From NCBI GenBank assembly GCA_026129335.1, contig JAHCIH010000001.1, forward strand, positions 156,678-220,677: a stretch of DNA of 64,000 nt, written 5' to 3'. The position numbers and the translations under genes are program-made. The stretch comes from Anaerolineales bacterium (GTDB lineage: Bacteria > Chloroflexota > Anaerolineae > Anaerolineales > UBA11579). Below the pieces are notes generated by a model. It saw nothing but the letters and a program-made list of their open reading frames with translations. It did no database searches and had not been told where the DNA came from. Within the stretch, counting starts at the first letter, position 1. Each line of letters begins with the position of its first letter. Below are positions 24,623-34,905 of the stretch, one piece after another.

Positions 24623-25983
24623 GCGGTGGGGGATGGCGGATTCGACGGTACCACCGCTCCGGGTATGGGTGTTTGTGCATTTGCGAGTTGGTAGAGGGCT
24701 TTTTGGCCGCGGCTGCCGCCGTCGGCGCGCTGGACGTGGCCGCTGGTGACGAGATAGTGCAGCAGGTTGCGGATGCTGCCGGGAGCGATATCGGCGAGAC
24801 AGGCGGTGAGTTCGGGAAAAGTCATTGGCTCAGTCTGCAGCAGGCCAAGGATTTCGCCCGCGGCGGGCGAGAGCGAACGGGCCGCGGCTGCGGCAGTGGA
24901 GGCAGGGGTGAGATGAAATGTGGCCTGACCACCCGGCCCGCGGCCGAAACTAGCCTGGGCAGTGAGGGATACGGGGGCGATGTCGCGGGCTTTGAGTGTG
25001 ACGAGGTGGATGATGTCCTCGTCGGGCGCGGATTCAATGGCGAGCATGTGGTCTACACCTGAAGCGATGAGACTGGAGCCTCGGAAGACGCCGCGCTTGT
25101 TGGCGTGGTGGATGACGAGGACAGCGGCGTTGGCCTCGCGGGCCAGGCGGGAGAGGTTGGCGATGACGGGCTGCATGGAGAGGACGTTGTTCTCGTCCAC
25201 ACCGGACATGACGTTGACTAGGGCGTCGATAATGATGAGGCCGGCTTTGAGGGAGCGGGCGCGAGCGGCGATGGCATCCACTTCGGAAGGATTGGCAAGG
25301 TTGTAGCCAGCAGGTGGAATGAAGTGTAGGGGCACTTCGTGCCCCTTAGGAGAATCTGCCCGGCTCACGCCGGGCAACGATTCTCCAGCCAATCCGTGGC
25401 CGCGGAGGGTACGACCGAGGCGATCCCAGGTGCGCTGGAGGCCGCCTTCCTGGTCGAGGATTAATACCGGGATACCAGGGCGGGGAGACCCCGCCCCTAC
25501 GAGAGGCGACGATTGTGAGGGCGCATTGCCATGCGCCCCTACGGGATGGCCCAACCAAGGTTGGCCGGAGGCGACGCTGACGGCGAGATCGAGGGCGAGC
25601 CAGGTCTTTTTGGCGCCGGGTGCGCCGACGAGCATGTTGAGGCTGGGACGGGTGATGATGCCCTGAACGCACCAGTCCTGTGCGGGCGGCTGGTCCAGGG
25701 TTTCCCAGGCGGAGTAGACGCGCAGGGAATCCTGCGGCGGGTCTGGAATAGCGTCAAAGGCATCTTCAACCTCGAGCTCCATGTGGACGGCGAAGGACGA
25801 GCCGGCAATGGCAGCCTGGAAGGCCTGCTGGCGCTGGAACAGCCCGCCGGAAACGGCGCGGACGGCCTGGTAGGCTTCACGCCAGTCTTCGGGCAGGTCG
25901 GCTGGCGGGACGGCGGCGATGCCGTGGTGGATGAGCCGGGCGAGCGCGGCCGCGGCGCGTTGGTTGGATTGGTCGTCGGACAT
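24619..25983 (-). CDS. RepA-like RecA-fold ATPase with winged-helix tail
   Basis: 454 residues from the ATG at 25983, which has a GGGAGG site 7 bases upstream. The ATPase core runs from about 106 to 390: a Walker A variant GAPGAKKT at 120-127 (Lys where Gly is usual), GLIIIDAL as Walker B near 247, and later HHANKRGVFRGSSLI. Residues 395-440 form a winged helix (LQTEPMTFPELTACLAD). Members of this group are plasmid or phage replication helicases and stand-alone ATPases. Residues 147-169 and 201-220 are encoded by palindromic repeats (see findings). The stop codon comes from another repeat. No mobility gene lies beside it. Confidence 0.75.
   Translation of the reverse strand: MSDDQSNQRAAAALARLIHHGIAAVPPADLPEDWREAYQAVRAVSGGLFQRQQAFQAAIAGSSFAVHMELEVEDAFDAIPDPPQDSLRVYSAWETLDQPPAQDWCVQGIITRPSLNMLVGAPGAKKTWLALDLAVSVASGQPWLGHPVGAHGNAPSQSSPLVGAGSPRPGIPVLILDQEGGLQRTWDRLGRTLRGHGLAGESLPGVSRADSPKGHEVPLHFIPPAGYNLANPSEVDAIAARARSLKAGLIIIDALVNVMSGVDENNVLSMQPVIANLSRLAREANAAVLVIHHANKRGVFRGSSLIASGVDHMLAIESAPDEDIIHLVTLKARDIAPVSLTAQASFGRGPGGQATFHLTPASTAAAAARSLSPAAGEILGLLQTEPMTFPELTACLADIAPGSIRNLLHYLVTSGHVQRADGGSRGQKALYQLANAQTPIPGAVVPSNPPSPTA
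25326..25385. repeat. Family A palindrome plus second hairpin inside the RepA-like gene
   Basis: GTAGGGGCACTTCGTGCCCC at 25326 is followed directly by a larger inverted repeat with arms GGAGAATC and GATTCTCC around GCCCGGC/GCCGGGC. The whole 60 bases is translated in frame. Confidence 0.8.
25478..25500. repeat. Family A palindrome inside the RepA-like gene
   Basis: GGGCGGGG AGA CCCCGCCCC followed by TAC. It is translated in frame as part of residues 162-169. Confidence 0.8.
25517..25542. repeat. Family A palindrome inside the RepA-like gene
   Basis: Arms GGGCGCAT / ATGCGCCC around TGCC, followed by CTAC; translated in frame as residues 148-156. Confidence 0.8.
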
Positions 25984-26439
25984 AGATGGCCTCCCTTGTA
26001 AATATTTGTCAAAGCATAGCATTGACATGCCATGTTTTGTCGAAAAAATGAGAATTGTTAAGCAATTAGCATGGATTCGATGCGCTGAAGAGGGGGGCGA
26101 CTGCTGCTTGGGAAGGGTCTATTGTGCGGTTAGCAAGGGTTAGTCCAGCCGTCAAGTGGCGGCTTCTCGCTAACCTGCGGCTCGACTGCTGGCAGCAGGT
26201 GATGGCGAGCAGTGTCTGTAAGTCTTCATTGGGGCTGTCCCGCGTCGGCTCTAACAAGGCCCAAACTCTACCTTGGTTATCTTAGAAGCCAGCGGCAAGC
26301 CCCCTGTAGACGAGTTGGGCGAGCGCGGTCGCGCTGGTCTTCTGACACATATAGCCCTGTCAGCGAATAGCGCGTGGCTGGCAAAGTAAGAGAATTCCCG
26401 CTAAAATCATATAGCCTCCGATGTCGAGGAGGATTAGAG
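25984..26439. other. Non-coding interval, possible gene remnant
   Basis: No intact gene is visible. At 26350..26282 on the minus strand a short frame, beginning MCQKTSATALAQLV and then hitting a stop after 22 codons, resembles the N-terminus of the RepA-like protein (AAAALARLIHHGIAA). TTGACA-type elements occur near 26008 on the minus strand (TTTGACAAATATTT). The rest is of lower GC and shows no clear signal. Confidence 0.4.
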
Positions 26440-27192
26440 ATGTCGAAAAACACACTTACTCTTGGGCTTGAAGGTAAAGTCTCTTTGGGAGATTACACCA
26501 ACACCCTGAACGAGTTTGCCGCTCTCGTTAATGAACTTGCTGATGAAGTTGCTGAGGGTGCTCAAATTCAATGGACTGTTGAAGAACTTTATGCGGGGAG
26601 TGCGTCTGCCACTTTTCAGGGATACCACGAGCAATCCGTCTATGTAGAAAAAGTAATAACCGCTTACGAAAACGTGGGAGTATCTATCCAGAATGACCTG
26701 CCCTTTCCATATTCTCCCAGAATTAGACGCCGCGTTGAGCGTATGACCGATGTTTTGAATGGTCAAATCACGGCTATTCGATTTGAGACTGAGGCTAAAG
26801 ACAGCTATATAACTAGCAAGCCTGAAGCTGGAAAGAAATCCCCAACCATTAAGTACTCTATCGGCAGCGTTAAGGGCATCGTTCAAACCTTGAGCAGCAG
26901 GGGTAAATTGAAGTTCACCATCTGGGATAGTATTTTTGATAGGGCTGTTAGTTGTTACCTGAAAGAGGGGCAGGAAGAGACTATGCGCGGTATCTGGGGG
27001 AAAAACGCTGTTGTTTCTGGCGATATAGGGAGACGACCTGATACCGGAATACCGATTGTTATCCGAAACGTAATTGATGTTCAGCTAATACCACAGTATG
27101 AGCCTGGTAGCTATCGAGAAGCTAGAGGGGCCATTTCCTGGGAAGGGGAGGAGAAGCCAGAAGAAGTTATCAGGAGATTGCGAGATGGCTGA
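26440..27192 (+). CDS. Hypothetical protein, AT-rich accessory gene
   Basis: 250 residues from the ATG at 26440, with GAGGAGG about 10 bases upstream. I do not recognise a family. The N-terminal part (GLEGKVSLGDYTNTLNEFAALVNELADEV) looks helical, and the C-terminal part has strands (GIPIVIRNVIDVQLIPQYEPG). There is no signal or membrane segment. The gene is clearly more AT-rich than its surroundings. Its last 8 bases overlap the start of a PIN-domain gene, so the two form a unit, but the size and sequence are not those of a known antitoxin. Confidence 0.65.
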   Translation: MSKNTLTLGLEGKVSLGDYTNTLNEFAALVNELADEVAEGAQIQWTVEELYAGSASATFQGYHEQSVYVEKVITAYENVGVSIQNDLPFPYSPRIRRRVERMTDVLNGQITAIRFETEAKDSYITSKPEAGKKSPTIKYSIGSVKGIVQTLSSRGKLKFTIWDSIFDRAVSCYLKEGQEETMRGIWGKNAVVSGDIGRRPDTGIPIVIRNVIDVQLIPQYEPGSYREARGAISWEGEEKPEEVIRRLRDG

Positions 27193-27681
27193 ACCAAAGA
27201 GAATCTATTGGGATGCTGATGTCTTTTTAAGCTATCTTAACGATGAACCGAATCGCAGTAATGTCATTGAGACAATATTGGATCAAGTTGCTTCGGAGAG
27301 GAAACTCATCATAGTAACTTCTACGCTTTCAGGGTTGAAGTGGCTTGGACCGCCATCGAGAATTTGAACCGGACCCTGTCTGTTAGTGAAGAAGAGAAAA
27401 TCGACCAGCTACTCGGAAATCAAGAAGTGGTTGAATTAGTGGATTTCAATGACGCAATAGCCCTTAGAGCCCGAGACTTCATGCGCAATGGGATGCAAAG
27501 TGGTGGCAAAAAATTGCGGACAAACGATGCAATCCATCTAGCCTCGGCAGATTGGGTACAAGCTATTGAGCTCAATACATATAACCTGAGCGATTATAGT
27601 TTTTTTAAAGGACAAGTTGCTTTTCAAATACGTGAACCGGTTGCAAGTCAGCCAAAGTTACCAGGAATATCTAAACATTAA
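27185..27681 (+). pseudogene. PIN-domain ribonuclease gene with frameshift
   Basis: The frame starting at the ATG at 27185 (MAEPKRIYWDADVFLSYLND) has the first PIN aspartates and runs to TSTLS near 27331. The remainder of the same domain continues in another frame: VEVAWTAIENLNRTL, then LRTNDAIHLASADW with the second catalytic Asp. Restoring one base at the GGG at 27332-27334 would join the two parts into one protein of about 165 residues. It is either a real one-base deletion or a sequencing error. PIN proteins are usually RNases of toxin-antitoxin pairs. It is coupled to the hypothetical gene upstream by an 8-base overlap. Confidence 0.75.
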
Positions 27682-27747
27682 GGAATTCTCTAACACGATT
27701 CTTGTACTCGTTCCGTAGCCGTTCCTCTATAATTTCCTGCATACAGA

Positions 27748-27804
27748 CAATCTAGAAGATTGCTTCGTCGGCCTGGCTCTCGCCAGGCACTCCTCGCAAT
27801 GACG
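27748..27804. repeat. Family B repeat, partial
   Basis: Contains the element's internal CAATCT-AGATTGCTTCG palindrome and the terminal CTCCTCGCAATGACG arm, but the left arm CGTCATTGCGAGG is missing. It lies 34 bases before the clpC start. Confidence 0.75.
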
Positions 27805-27837
27805 GGGATGACGTTTCTTTAAAGGTAGGTACTGATT

Positions 27838-30312
<2,475 letters not shown>

Positions 30313-30374
30313 ATAGCGGTTAGCGATTAGCTTCTAGCTGTTAGTAAATCGGGGGGAATGCGACGATAAAAACC

Positions 30375-30404
30375 AAAGCCGCCCCGGAAACGGGGCGGCT
30401 TTTT
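30375..30404 (+). terminator. clpC terminator
   Basis: Stem AAAGCCGCCCCG / CGGGGCGGCTTT with GAAA loop and a T tail. It is nearly identical to the terminator at 31676 (one loop base differs). Confidence 0.9.
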
Positions 30405-30412
30405 GTTGGGTC

Positions 30413-30468
30413 TTGACAAGATGTTTAATAGCGCTTATATTATGCAAGCAAGTAACTTGCTTGCATAA
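30413..30468 (+). promoter_or_regulatory. TetR promoter and 29-bp operator palindrome
   Basis: TTGACA at 30413-30418 and TATATT at 30436-30441 are separated by exactly 17 bases. Immediately downstream, overlapping the last base of the -10, is a perfect palindrome of 29 bp centred on A30454, with arms ATGCAAGCAAGT / ACTTGCTTGCAT. This is very likely the binding site of the TetR protein encoded next to it. Confidence 0.85.
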
Positions 30469-30478
30469 AAGGTAGAGA

Positions 30479-31069
30479 ATGATAGAGAATCAATACGAGG
30501 AATATGATGAAACGCAACAAGCCATCATCGAGGGGGCGATTCGCGCTGCGATTAAATACGGATTTCAAAACCTAACCACCAAAAAAATCGCCGAGGAAGC
30601 CGGCGTGAACGAGGTAACCCTATTCCGACGTTTTGGCAGCAAGACAGCTGTTCTGGAAACCTTATTCAAATACGAGGCTGAATCCATCGCCACGAGAGCG
30701 ATCTTCTACACAGGCAACCTTGAAGAAGACCTCATTCGGATTGTGGATACGTTGTGGCAGGCCATAAAGAAGCGGGAGACCCTTATTCCAGCCATCTTGA
30801 ACGAGCTGCCGCGTAATCCTGAAATCCGCCGATACGCCCAGCATTCAATCAAAAAGGTCCAGGCTCTGATGGAAATACTAGAGCGCTATCAGGGCGAAGG
30901 AAAACTCAGGCCCAACTCTGTACATCTGCAATTTTTGATGTTGATTGGACCACTTGTCTTTCTGAACAGCCTGTCTGACGTATTTTCTAGCAACGCGCCA
31001 TCTTTCCAAGCTGAGAGCTATGTTGCCCAATATCTGGAAGGGCAAGGAACAAACCAGCCGCCAACGTAA
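30479..31069 (+). CDS. TetR-family transcriptional repressor
   Basis: 196 residues. N-terminal helix-turn-helix region at about 15-60 (AIKYGFQNLTTKKIAEEAGVNEVTLFRRFG with the TetR signature), followed by an all-helical ligand domain. The start codon has GGTAGAG upstream. The gene is AT-richer than its neighbours, and the palindrome in its promoter suggests autoregulation. The HXXEE gene begins about 10 bases downstream and is a plausible target. Confidence 0.88.
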   Translation: MIENQYEEYDETQQAIIEGAIRAAIKYGFQNLTTKKIAEEAGVNEVTLFRRFGSKTAVLETLFKYEAESIATRAIFYTGNLEEDLIRIVDTLWQAIKKRETLIPAILNELPRNPEIRRYAQHSIKKVQALMEILERYQGEGKLRPNSVHLQFLMLIGPLVFLNSLSDVFSSNAPSFQAESYVAQYLEGQGTNQPPT

Positions 31070-31079
31070 CGGAGGAACA

Positions 31080-31676
31080 ATGAACGACGAGAAAAAGCGC
31101 TTCACGCTCTACACCCAACTGCTAAATGGGATATCAACAGTTTTGGGGCTAATCTTTATTGGACAATTGATTCTGAATCCCAGCTTGGTGAACGATCCCA
31201 ACTGGGTCTATTGGCTCTTGGTGGTAACGGCGGGCATGCACACTTTTGAGGAATACACATTCCCCGGGGGCTTCACGAAATGGTTCAATACCCGTTTCTT
31301 CGACAGTAAGAATGACGACTTGCCCCTTTCTGCGAAACGGGCTTTCTATACGGATGCTGCAGCTGGTGTAGTTATCCTGCTGACGCTGGCTTTTACCGGC
31401 GCGCAATGGCCGTGGCTGACGTTGGGAATTGCGTGTATTTTCTTTATCAATGGCAGTTGGCATCTGACCAACACAATAACCCGCGGTGTGTATTCGCCAG
31501 GGGCGGTCACCTCGGCCTTGTTCAACTTGCCACTGGGCGGGTATGTTGTGTACTTCTACGTCGCCAATGGCTTAGCAAGCCCGTATGACATAGGCATCGC
31601 TTACGCCATCGGGTTGCTAATGCACATTGGTTTCTTCGGGGCCATGCGCCGTTTCGCTGCCGCAACGCCAAAATAA
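31080..31676 (+). CDS. HXXEE-domain membrane protein
   Basis: 198 residues from the ATG at 31080 with GGAGG 5 bases before it. Six hydrophobic segments. The HTFEEYTFPGGF segment near residue 54 is the HxxEE motif, and H128-type SWHL and the later MLMH-like HIGFF follow in membrane segments. HXXEE proteins are small integral membrane proteins of unknown function, often next to TetR regulators. This gene is in one cassette with the TetR gene and is probably under its control. Confidence 0.78.
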   Translation: MNDEKKRFTLYTQLLNGISTVLGLIFIGQLILNPSLVNDPNWVYWLLVVTAGMHTFEEYTFPGGFTKWFNTRFFDSKNDDLPLSAKRAFYTDAAAGVVILLTLAFTGAQWPWLTLGIACIFFINGSWHLTNTITRGVYSPGAVTSALFNLPLGGYVVYFYVANGLASPYDIGIAYAIGLLMHIGFFGAMRRFAAATPK

Positions 31677-31708
31677 AAAAGCCGCCCCGGAGACGGGGCG
31701 GCTTTTTG
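31676..31708. terminator. Bidirectional terminator of the HXXEE gene and convergent lipoprotein
   Basis: Stem AAAGCCGCCCCG / CGGGGCGGCTTT with GAGA loop and T tails on both strands. Nearly identical to the one at 30375. Confidence 0.9.
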
Positions 31709-31714
31709 TTACTC

Positions 31715-32824
31715 TCAGCGCCTCGGCGTTGGCGTTGGTTGCGGAGTGGGCTGCTGCGCTGGCGCCTGTTGGTCGCAGGCCAGCAGGCGCAGGTCGCGGT
31801 AGATCGCCGAGCGCACCAGGTCGGCGGCCTGCCCGCTGGCCGGCTCGATCACGAATTGGTACACCACGTTCGCCTGTGTAAAACCGCTGTCATCCTCCAG
31901 GTGGTCGCCGGTCACCATCAACCGGTAATAGCCGTCGCCGAGCGGGGTCATCGAATGGCCGCTGCTCCATTCCGTGCGCTGCCCGTTTTGTTCCAGGTGG
32001 AAGTACAGCGTGACGCCGCGCAGCCCATCCGGATGCGCCGCACGCACCTGGAAGCCGATCTCGTTGGGTATGCAGATGCCGGTGTACACCGTATCGCTGC
32101 TGAGGGTTTTCTCACTGAAACTGGCTTCATCTTCCCCTGCGGCCGCATCGGCCATTGGCGCCAGATAGATGCCCAGCGCGGTGGGCAGGTAGGGGTCAGA
32201 GGCGACCGGAACGGGATAGCCAACCGAGGGCGCCGAGCCGGAAAAGCCCCAGCCGGCCTTGAAGACCTGCAGCGTGCAGCTGCCCGCGGGCAGGCCGCTG
32301 AAGTTGAACGCGCCGTCGGCCGCGGTGGTCTGCACTTGCGAAGCGCCGCAACCATCCAGGTGCACGTCCACGTCGTCCAACGGGTCTTCGCCGGTCTCGA
32401 TGAGGCCGTTGCCGTTGGCATCGGCGTAGACCACGCCCTGGACGATGCTCGCCGACGGTGGGATGACCACGTAGGTTTCAGCAAACTGGCCCCATTGGCC
32501 AGCGTGGTTGCGGGCGCGCACGCCGAGGGTGTATTCGCCGGCGTCCGGCGGCATCCAGGGGCGCGTGTCGATCACCAGGCTGGAGCTGTCGCTGACCGCG
32601 GAGCGCTCGGTGACCTCGCCGTTCACGGAGAACTCGAGTTCGGCGATGCCGCCGGAATCACTGTGGTGCGAGACCAGCTCGACGGTCTCGAGGCCGTAGA
32701 CGCCCGGGAGCGGCGCATCGAACCAGGACAGCGGGCCGTTGGCCGCCGCCGGCTCAGGCTCCCGCGGGGCGCAGGCGGCCAGCAGGGTCAGTGCAATCAA
32801 GATAAGCAGAGAAGTCTTGTTCAT
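31715..32824 (-). CDS. Lipoprotein with SdrD-B-like domain
   Basis: 369 residues. Lipoprotein signal with lipobox LLAAC (residues 14-18). Residues 35-125 resemble an Ig-like fold (VELVSHHSDSGGIAELEFSVNGEVTE), followed by IVQGVVYADANGNGLIETGEDPLDDV near 129, which is the SdrD B-like/Cna-B pattern with calcium-binding DANGNG. The C-terminal part has two further beta-rich regions and a Gln/Pro/Thr tail. It is an exposed lipoprotein of unknown role. It is the second gene after 32837-34798 on the same strand, with a 12-base gap. Confidence 0.7.
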   Translation of the reverse strand: MNKTSLLILIALTLLAACAPREPEPAAANGPLSWFDAPLPGVYGLETVELVSHHSDSGGIAELEFSVNGEVTERSAVSDSSSLVIDTRPWMPPDAGEYTLGVRARNHAGQWGQFAETYVVIPPSASIVQGVVYADANGNGLIETGEDPLDDVDVHLDGCGASQVQTTAADGAFNFSGLPAGSCTLQVFKAGWGFSGSAPSVGYPVPVASDPYLPTALGIYLAPMADAAAGEDEASFSEKTLSSDTVYTGICIPNEIGFQVRAAHPDGLRGVTLYFHLEQNGQRTEWSSGHSMTPLGDGYYRLMVTGDHLEDDSGFTQANVVYQFVIEPASGQAADLVRSAIYRDLRLLACDQQAPAQQPTPQPTPTPRR

Positions 32825-32836
32825 CTTTAGCTCCGC

Positions 32837-34798
32837 TCAGTTGCCAGGCGCGTAGTAGCGCACCTGCAGTTCCACGTGATCGAGCAGCGAGTAGCACACC
32901 AGCCGCTCTCCCCCAGTGTAGAAGACGCCCTGGTTGTAGGCATCCGCGTAGTTGGGGGCGAGGATGAAGCCGTGGTTGTTGGCGGGGTTCTTTATCCAAC
33001 TCAGCACAGCGCTGGTCACGTCTATCGAGTTCGCGCCCACGGCCATGGAGAACGATTTGTAGGGAGCGAAATACTGCTCGCGCCACAACAGGTTGTCGTT
33101 GGCGATGTAATGGCCGGAACTCAGCCCGGTCCAGTCTTGCTTGGCCCTGCCCAGGCGGCTGAGGCACAAGGGTTTCAAGTTGGTGGCCACCCAGCTGTCC
33201 AACTGGTAGTTCAACCCCACCGACTTGAAGCGCAGGTTGACCTGCTGTATGGCTCCGAGCGATTTAAGGATGTCCAGGTCGAACTTCACCGCCGCAGAGG
33301 CTTCGCCCTGGCGGATGCAGTTCCCCGGGCTGAGCACGTGCATGCCGCCGGTGATCTGCGTGCCCGCCGGGGTGTATTGCGGCGAGCCGACATCGCAATC
33401 CAGATTGATCCACTCGTTGTAGGTGCTCAGCCAGTCCACCGGCTTCAGGATGACTTCCTGCGGTTTCACGGATTCTCCGCAGAATGTGGCCATCTCCGAA
33501 TTTACTACTTCGCCGGTCAGCGATTCCGCATAGGCGCTCACACCGAAACAGGTACCGCCCCAGCCCAAGGGGATGGCCAGCACTTTTTGGGCGCCATTGT
33601 CGATGACCCGCGAGTTGAGGACATAACTGAACTGGTCGTCCATCTCATAAAAGATGTACCCGTCGGCATGCTCCAGCCACTTGCAGTTCTCTGTCGGCCA
33701 GCACAACTGCACCGGCTGCCACTCCCAGACGAAGACGTCGTACTGCTTCACGGGGCCGTTCAGCAGGCTCTCACAGACCAGGCCGGCCAGGAGGTTGCCG
33801 GAGGAGTAATGCGACATGCATTCGGCCACGCTCTGCGCTTTACGCAAAGCGAAAGGCGCCGGCATCTGCCAATCGTTCGAGGGTTCGCCGGCGTAGGTGA
33901 TCGTCTGGCCGCTGGCTTGGAACCCTTCAGCGGAGATGATCACTTCATCCGGCATTTGGGCCTTGTCGAGTTGGGTTTCACCCCTGCCCAGATACTTCAG
34001 AATACCGCCTTCCCAGCCCCAGCATTCCAGCATCAGAGTCAGCTGCTGTTGGCCAGGGAGCAGGGATTGCAGCCACTTCTCGCCAGGCAGGAAAGCGAAG
34101 TCCTCCTGCGGCACGCGCTGCCAGCCGCCGCCGGTGGACTGGTAGCAGTACGACTGGTCCACCGAGGTGGTTGGCGCCAACTCCCAATGGATGATTGGGC
34201 CGGCGCCAGCGGCCTCCGGCGGCGGGGGCGCCGCAGACCCATCCTGCCCGGCGGGCAGGGTGACGGGCTGGTCTGCTTCCAGCGGCTGGTCGGGGCTGAG
34301 CCCAGGGTTCCAAGCGGCGGCCTCTTGCGGGGCCGCGCCGTGCTGCGTACTGAGCTCTTCGAGCGTCTGCCCGGCTGCAGCGAGAACCTGCGTCAAGCCG
34401 GCGGCGTTCACGTTGAGCAGCACGGTTTGGGAAACCCCCTCTTCTCCCTGGCTGTCACGGGCGCGCACCACCAGCGTGTGAATGCCGGGGCTGCCCGCCT
34501 CCCAGTCCCAGGCGAATTGGGCAGGCTCTTCGGAGCCGGCGATGGACTGTTCGGCGACCAGTTGGTTGTCCACCCACAACTCGGCGGCGGCCAGCGGCGA
34601 GGTGCTCCAGGCCTGCGCCAGCACGGGCAAGGCATCGCCCTGTACGACCGAAAGGCCGTTGGCGGGCGCAAGAATGTCCACCAGAACCGGGGAGATCGAC
34701 GCGCCTTCGCGCGGAGCCCCCTGCGGGCGGGCCCAAAGGAACAGGGCGCCGCCGAGCAGGAGGATGATCAGCAACAGCAGGGGGATGCGCAATTTCAT
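32837..34798 (-). CDS. Secreted/anchored protein with Ig-like and LysM-like domains and DNRLRE-like end
   Basis: 653 residues. An N-terminal uncleaved-looking anchor or signal (RIPLLLLIILLLGGALFLWA). Residues 38-128 look like an Ig-fold repeat (VDILAPANGLSVVQGDALPVLAQ). Residues 132-185 resemble LysM (VLAAAGQTLEELSTQHGAAP..WNPGL..LPAG). The C-terminal part has VDVTSAVLSWIKNPANNHGFIL near 610-630, typical of DNRLRE-type cell-surface domains. About 14 cysteines suggest disulfides outside the cell. Its role is unknown. It precedes the SdrD-B lipoprotein in one unit. Confidence 0.6.
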   Translation of the reverse strand: MKLRIPLLLLIILLLGGALFLWARPQGAPREGASISPVLVDILAPANGLSVVQGDALPVLAQAWSTSPLAAAELWVDNQLVAEQSIAGSEEPAQFAWDWEAGSPGIHTLVVRARDSQGEEGVSQTVLLNVNAAGLTQVLAAAGQTLEELSTQHGAAPQEAAAWNPGLSPDQPLEADQPVTLPAGQDGSAAPPPPEAAGAGPIIHWELAPTTSVDQSYCYQSTGGGWQRVPQEDFAFLPGEKWLQSLLPGQQQLTLMLECWGWEGGILKYLGRGETQLDKAQMPDEVIISAEGFQASGQTITYAGEPSNDWQMPAPFALRKAQSVAECMSHYSSGNLLAGLVCESLLNGPVKQYDVFVWEWQPVQLCWPTENCKWLEHADGYIFYEMDDQFSYVLNSRVIDNGAQKVLAIPLGWGGTCFGVSAYAESLTGEVVNSEMATFCGESVKPQEVILKPVDWLSTYNEWINLDCDVGSPQYTPAGTQITGGMHVLSPGNCIRQGEASAAVKFDLDILKSLGAIQQVNLRFKSVGLNYQLDSWVATNLKPLCLSRLGRAKQDWTGLSSGHYIANDNLLWREQYFAPYKSFSMAVGANSIDVTSAVLSWIKNPANNHGFILAPNYADAYNQGVFYTGGERLVCYSLLDHVELQVRYYAPGN

Positions 34799-34905
34799 CT
34801 ACACCTCCATACGTTTGCTTGCAGAAGCCAACTGGCCTCAGGGTCGGTGTAGACGCAATGTGCAAGCAGACCCGAATCCATTATATAACCAGCCTACGGC
34901 GAGTT

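Noticed and set aside
24391-25542. A CRISPR-like array among the repeats
   Set aside because: The repeats are palindromes with differing cores and irregular spacing, and there are no Cas genes.
26041-26373. A tRNA or other RNA gene in the interval
   Set aside because: No T-loop GTTCRA pattern with matching acceptor stem was found.
26374-26439. An extended start for the 26440 hypothetical gene
   Set aside because: The clear GAGGAGG site lies before the ATG at 26440, so the 22 upstream codons are leader.
32876-34852. A 658-codon plus-strand open frame opposite the Ig/LysM-like gene
   Set aside because: It has no family signal, while the minus strand has a signal peptide and domain motifs.
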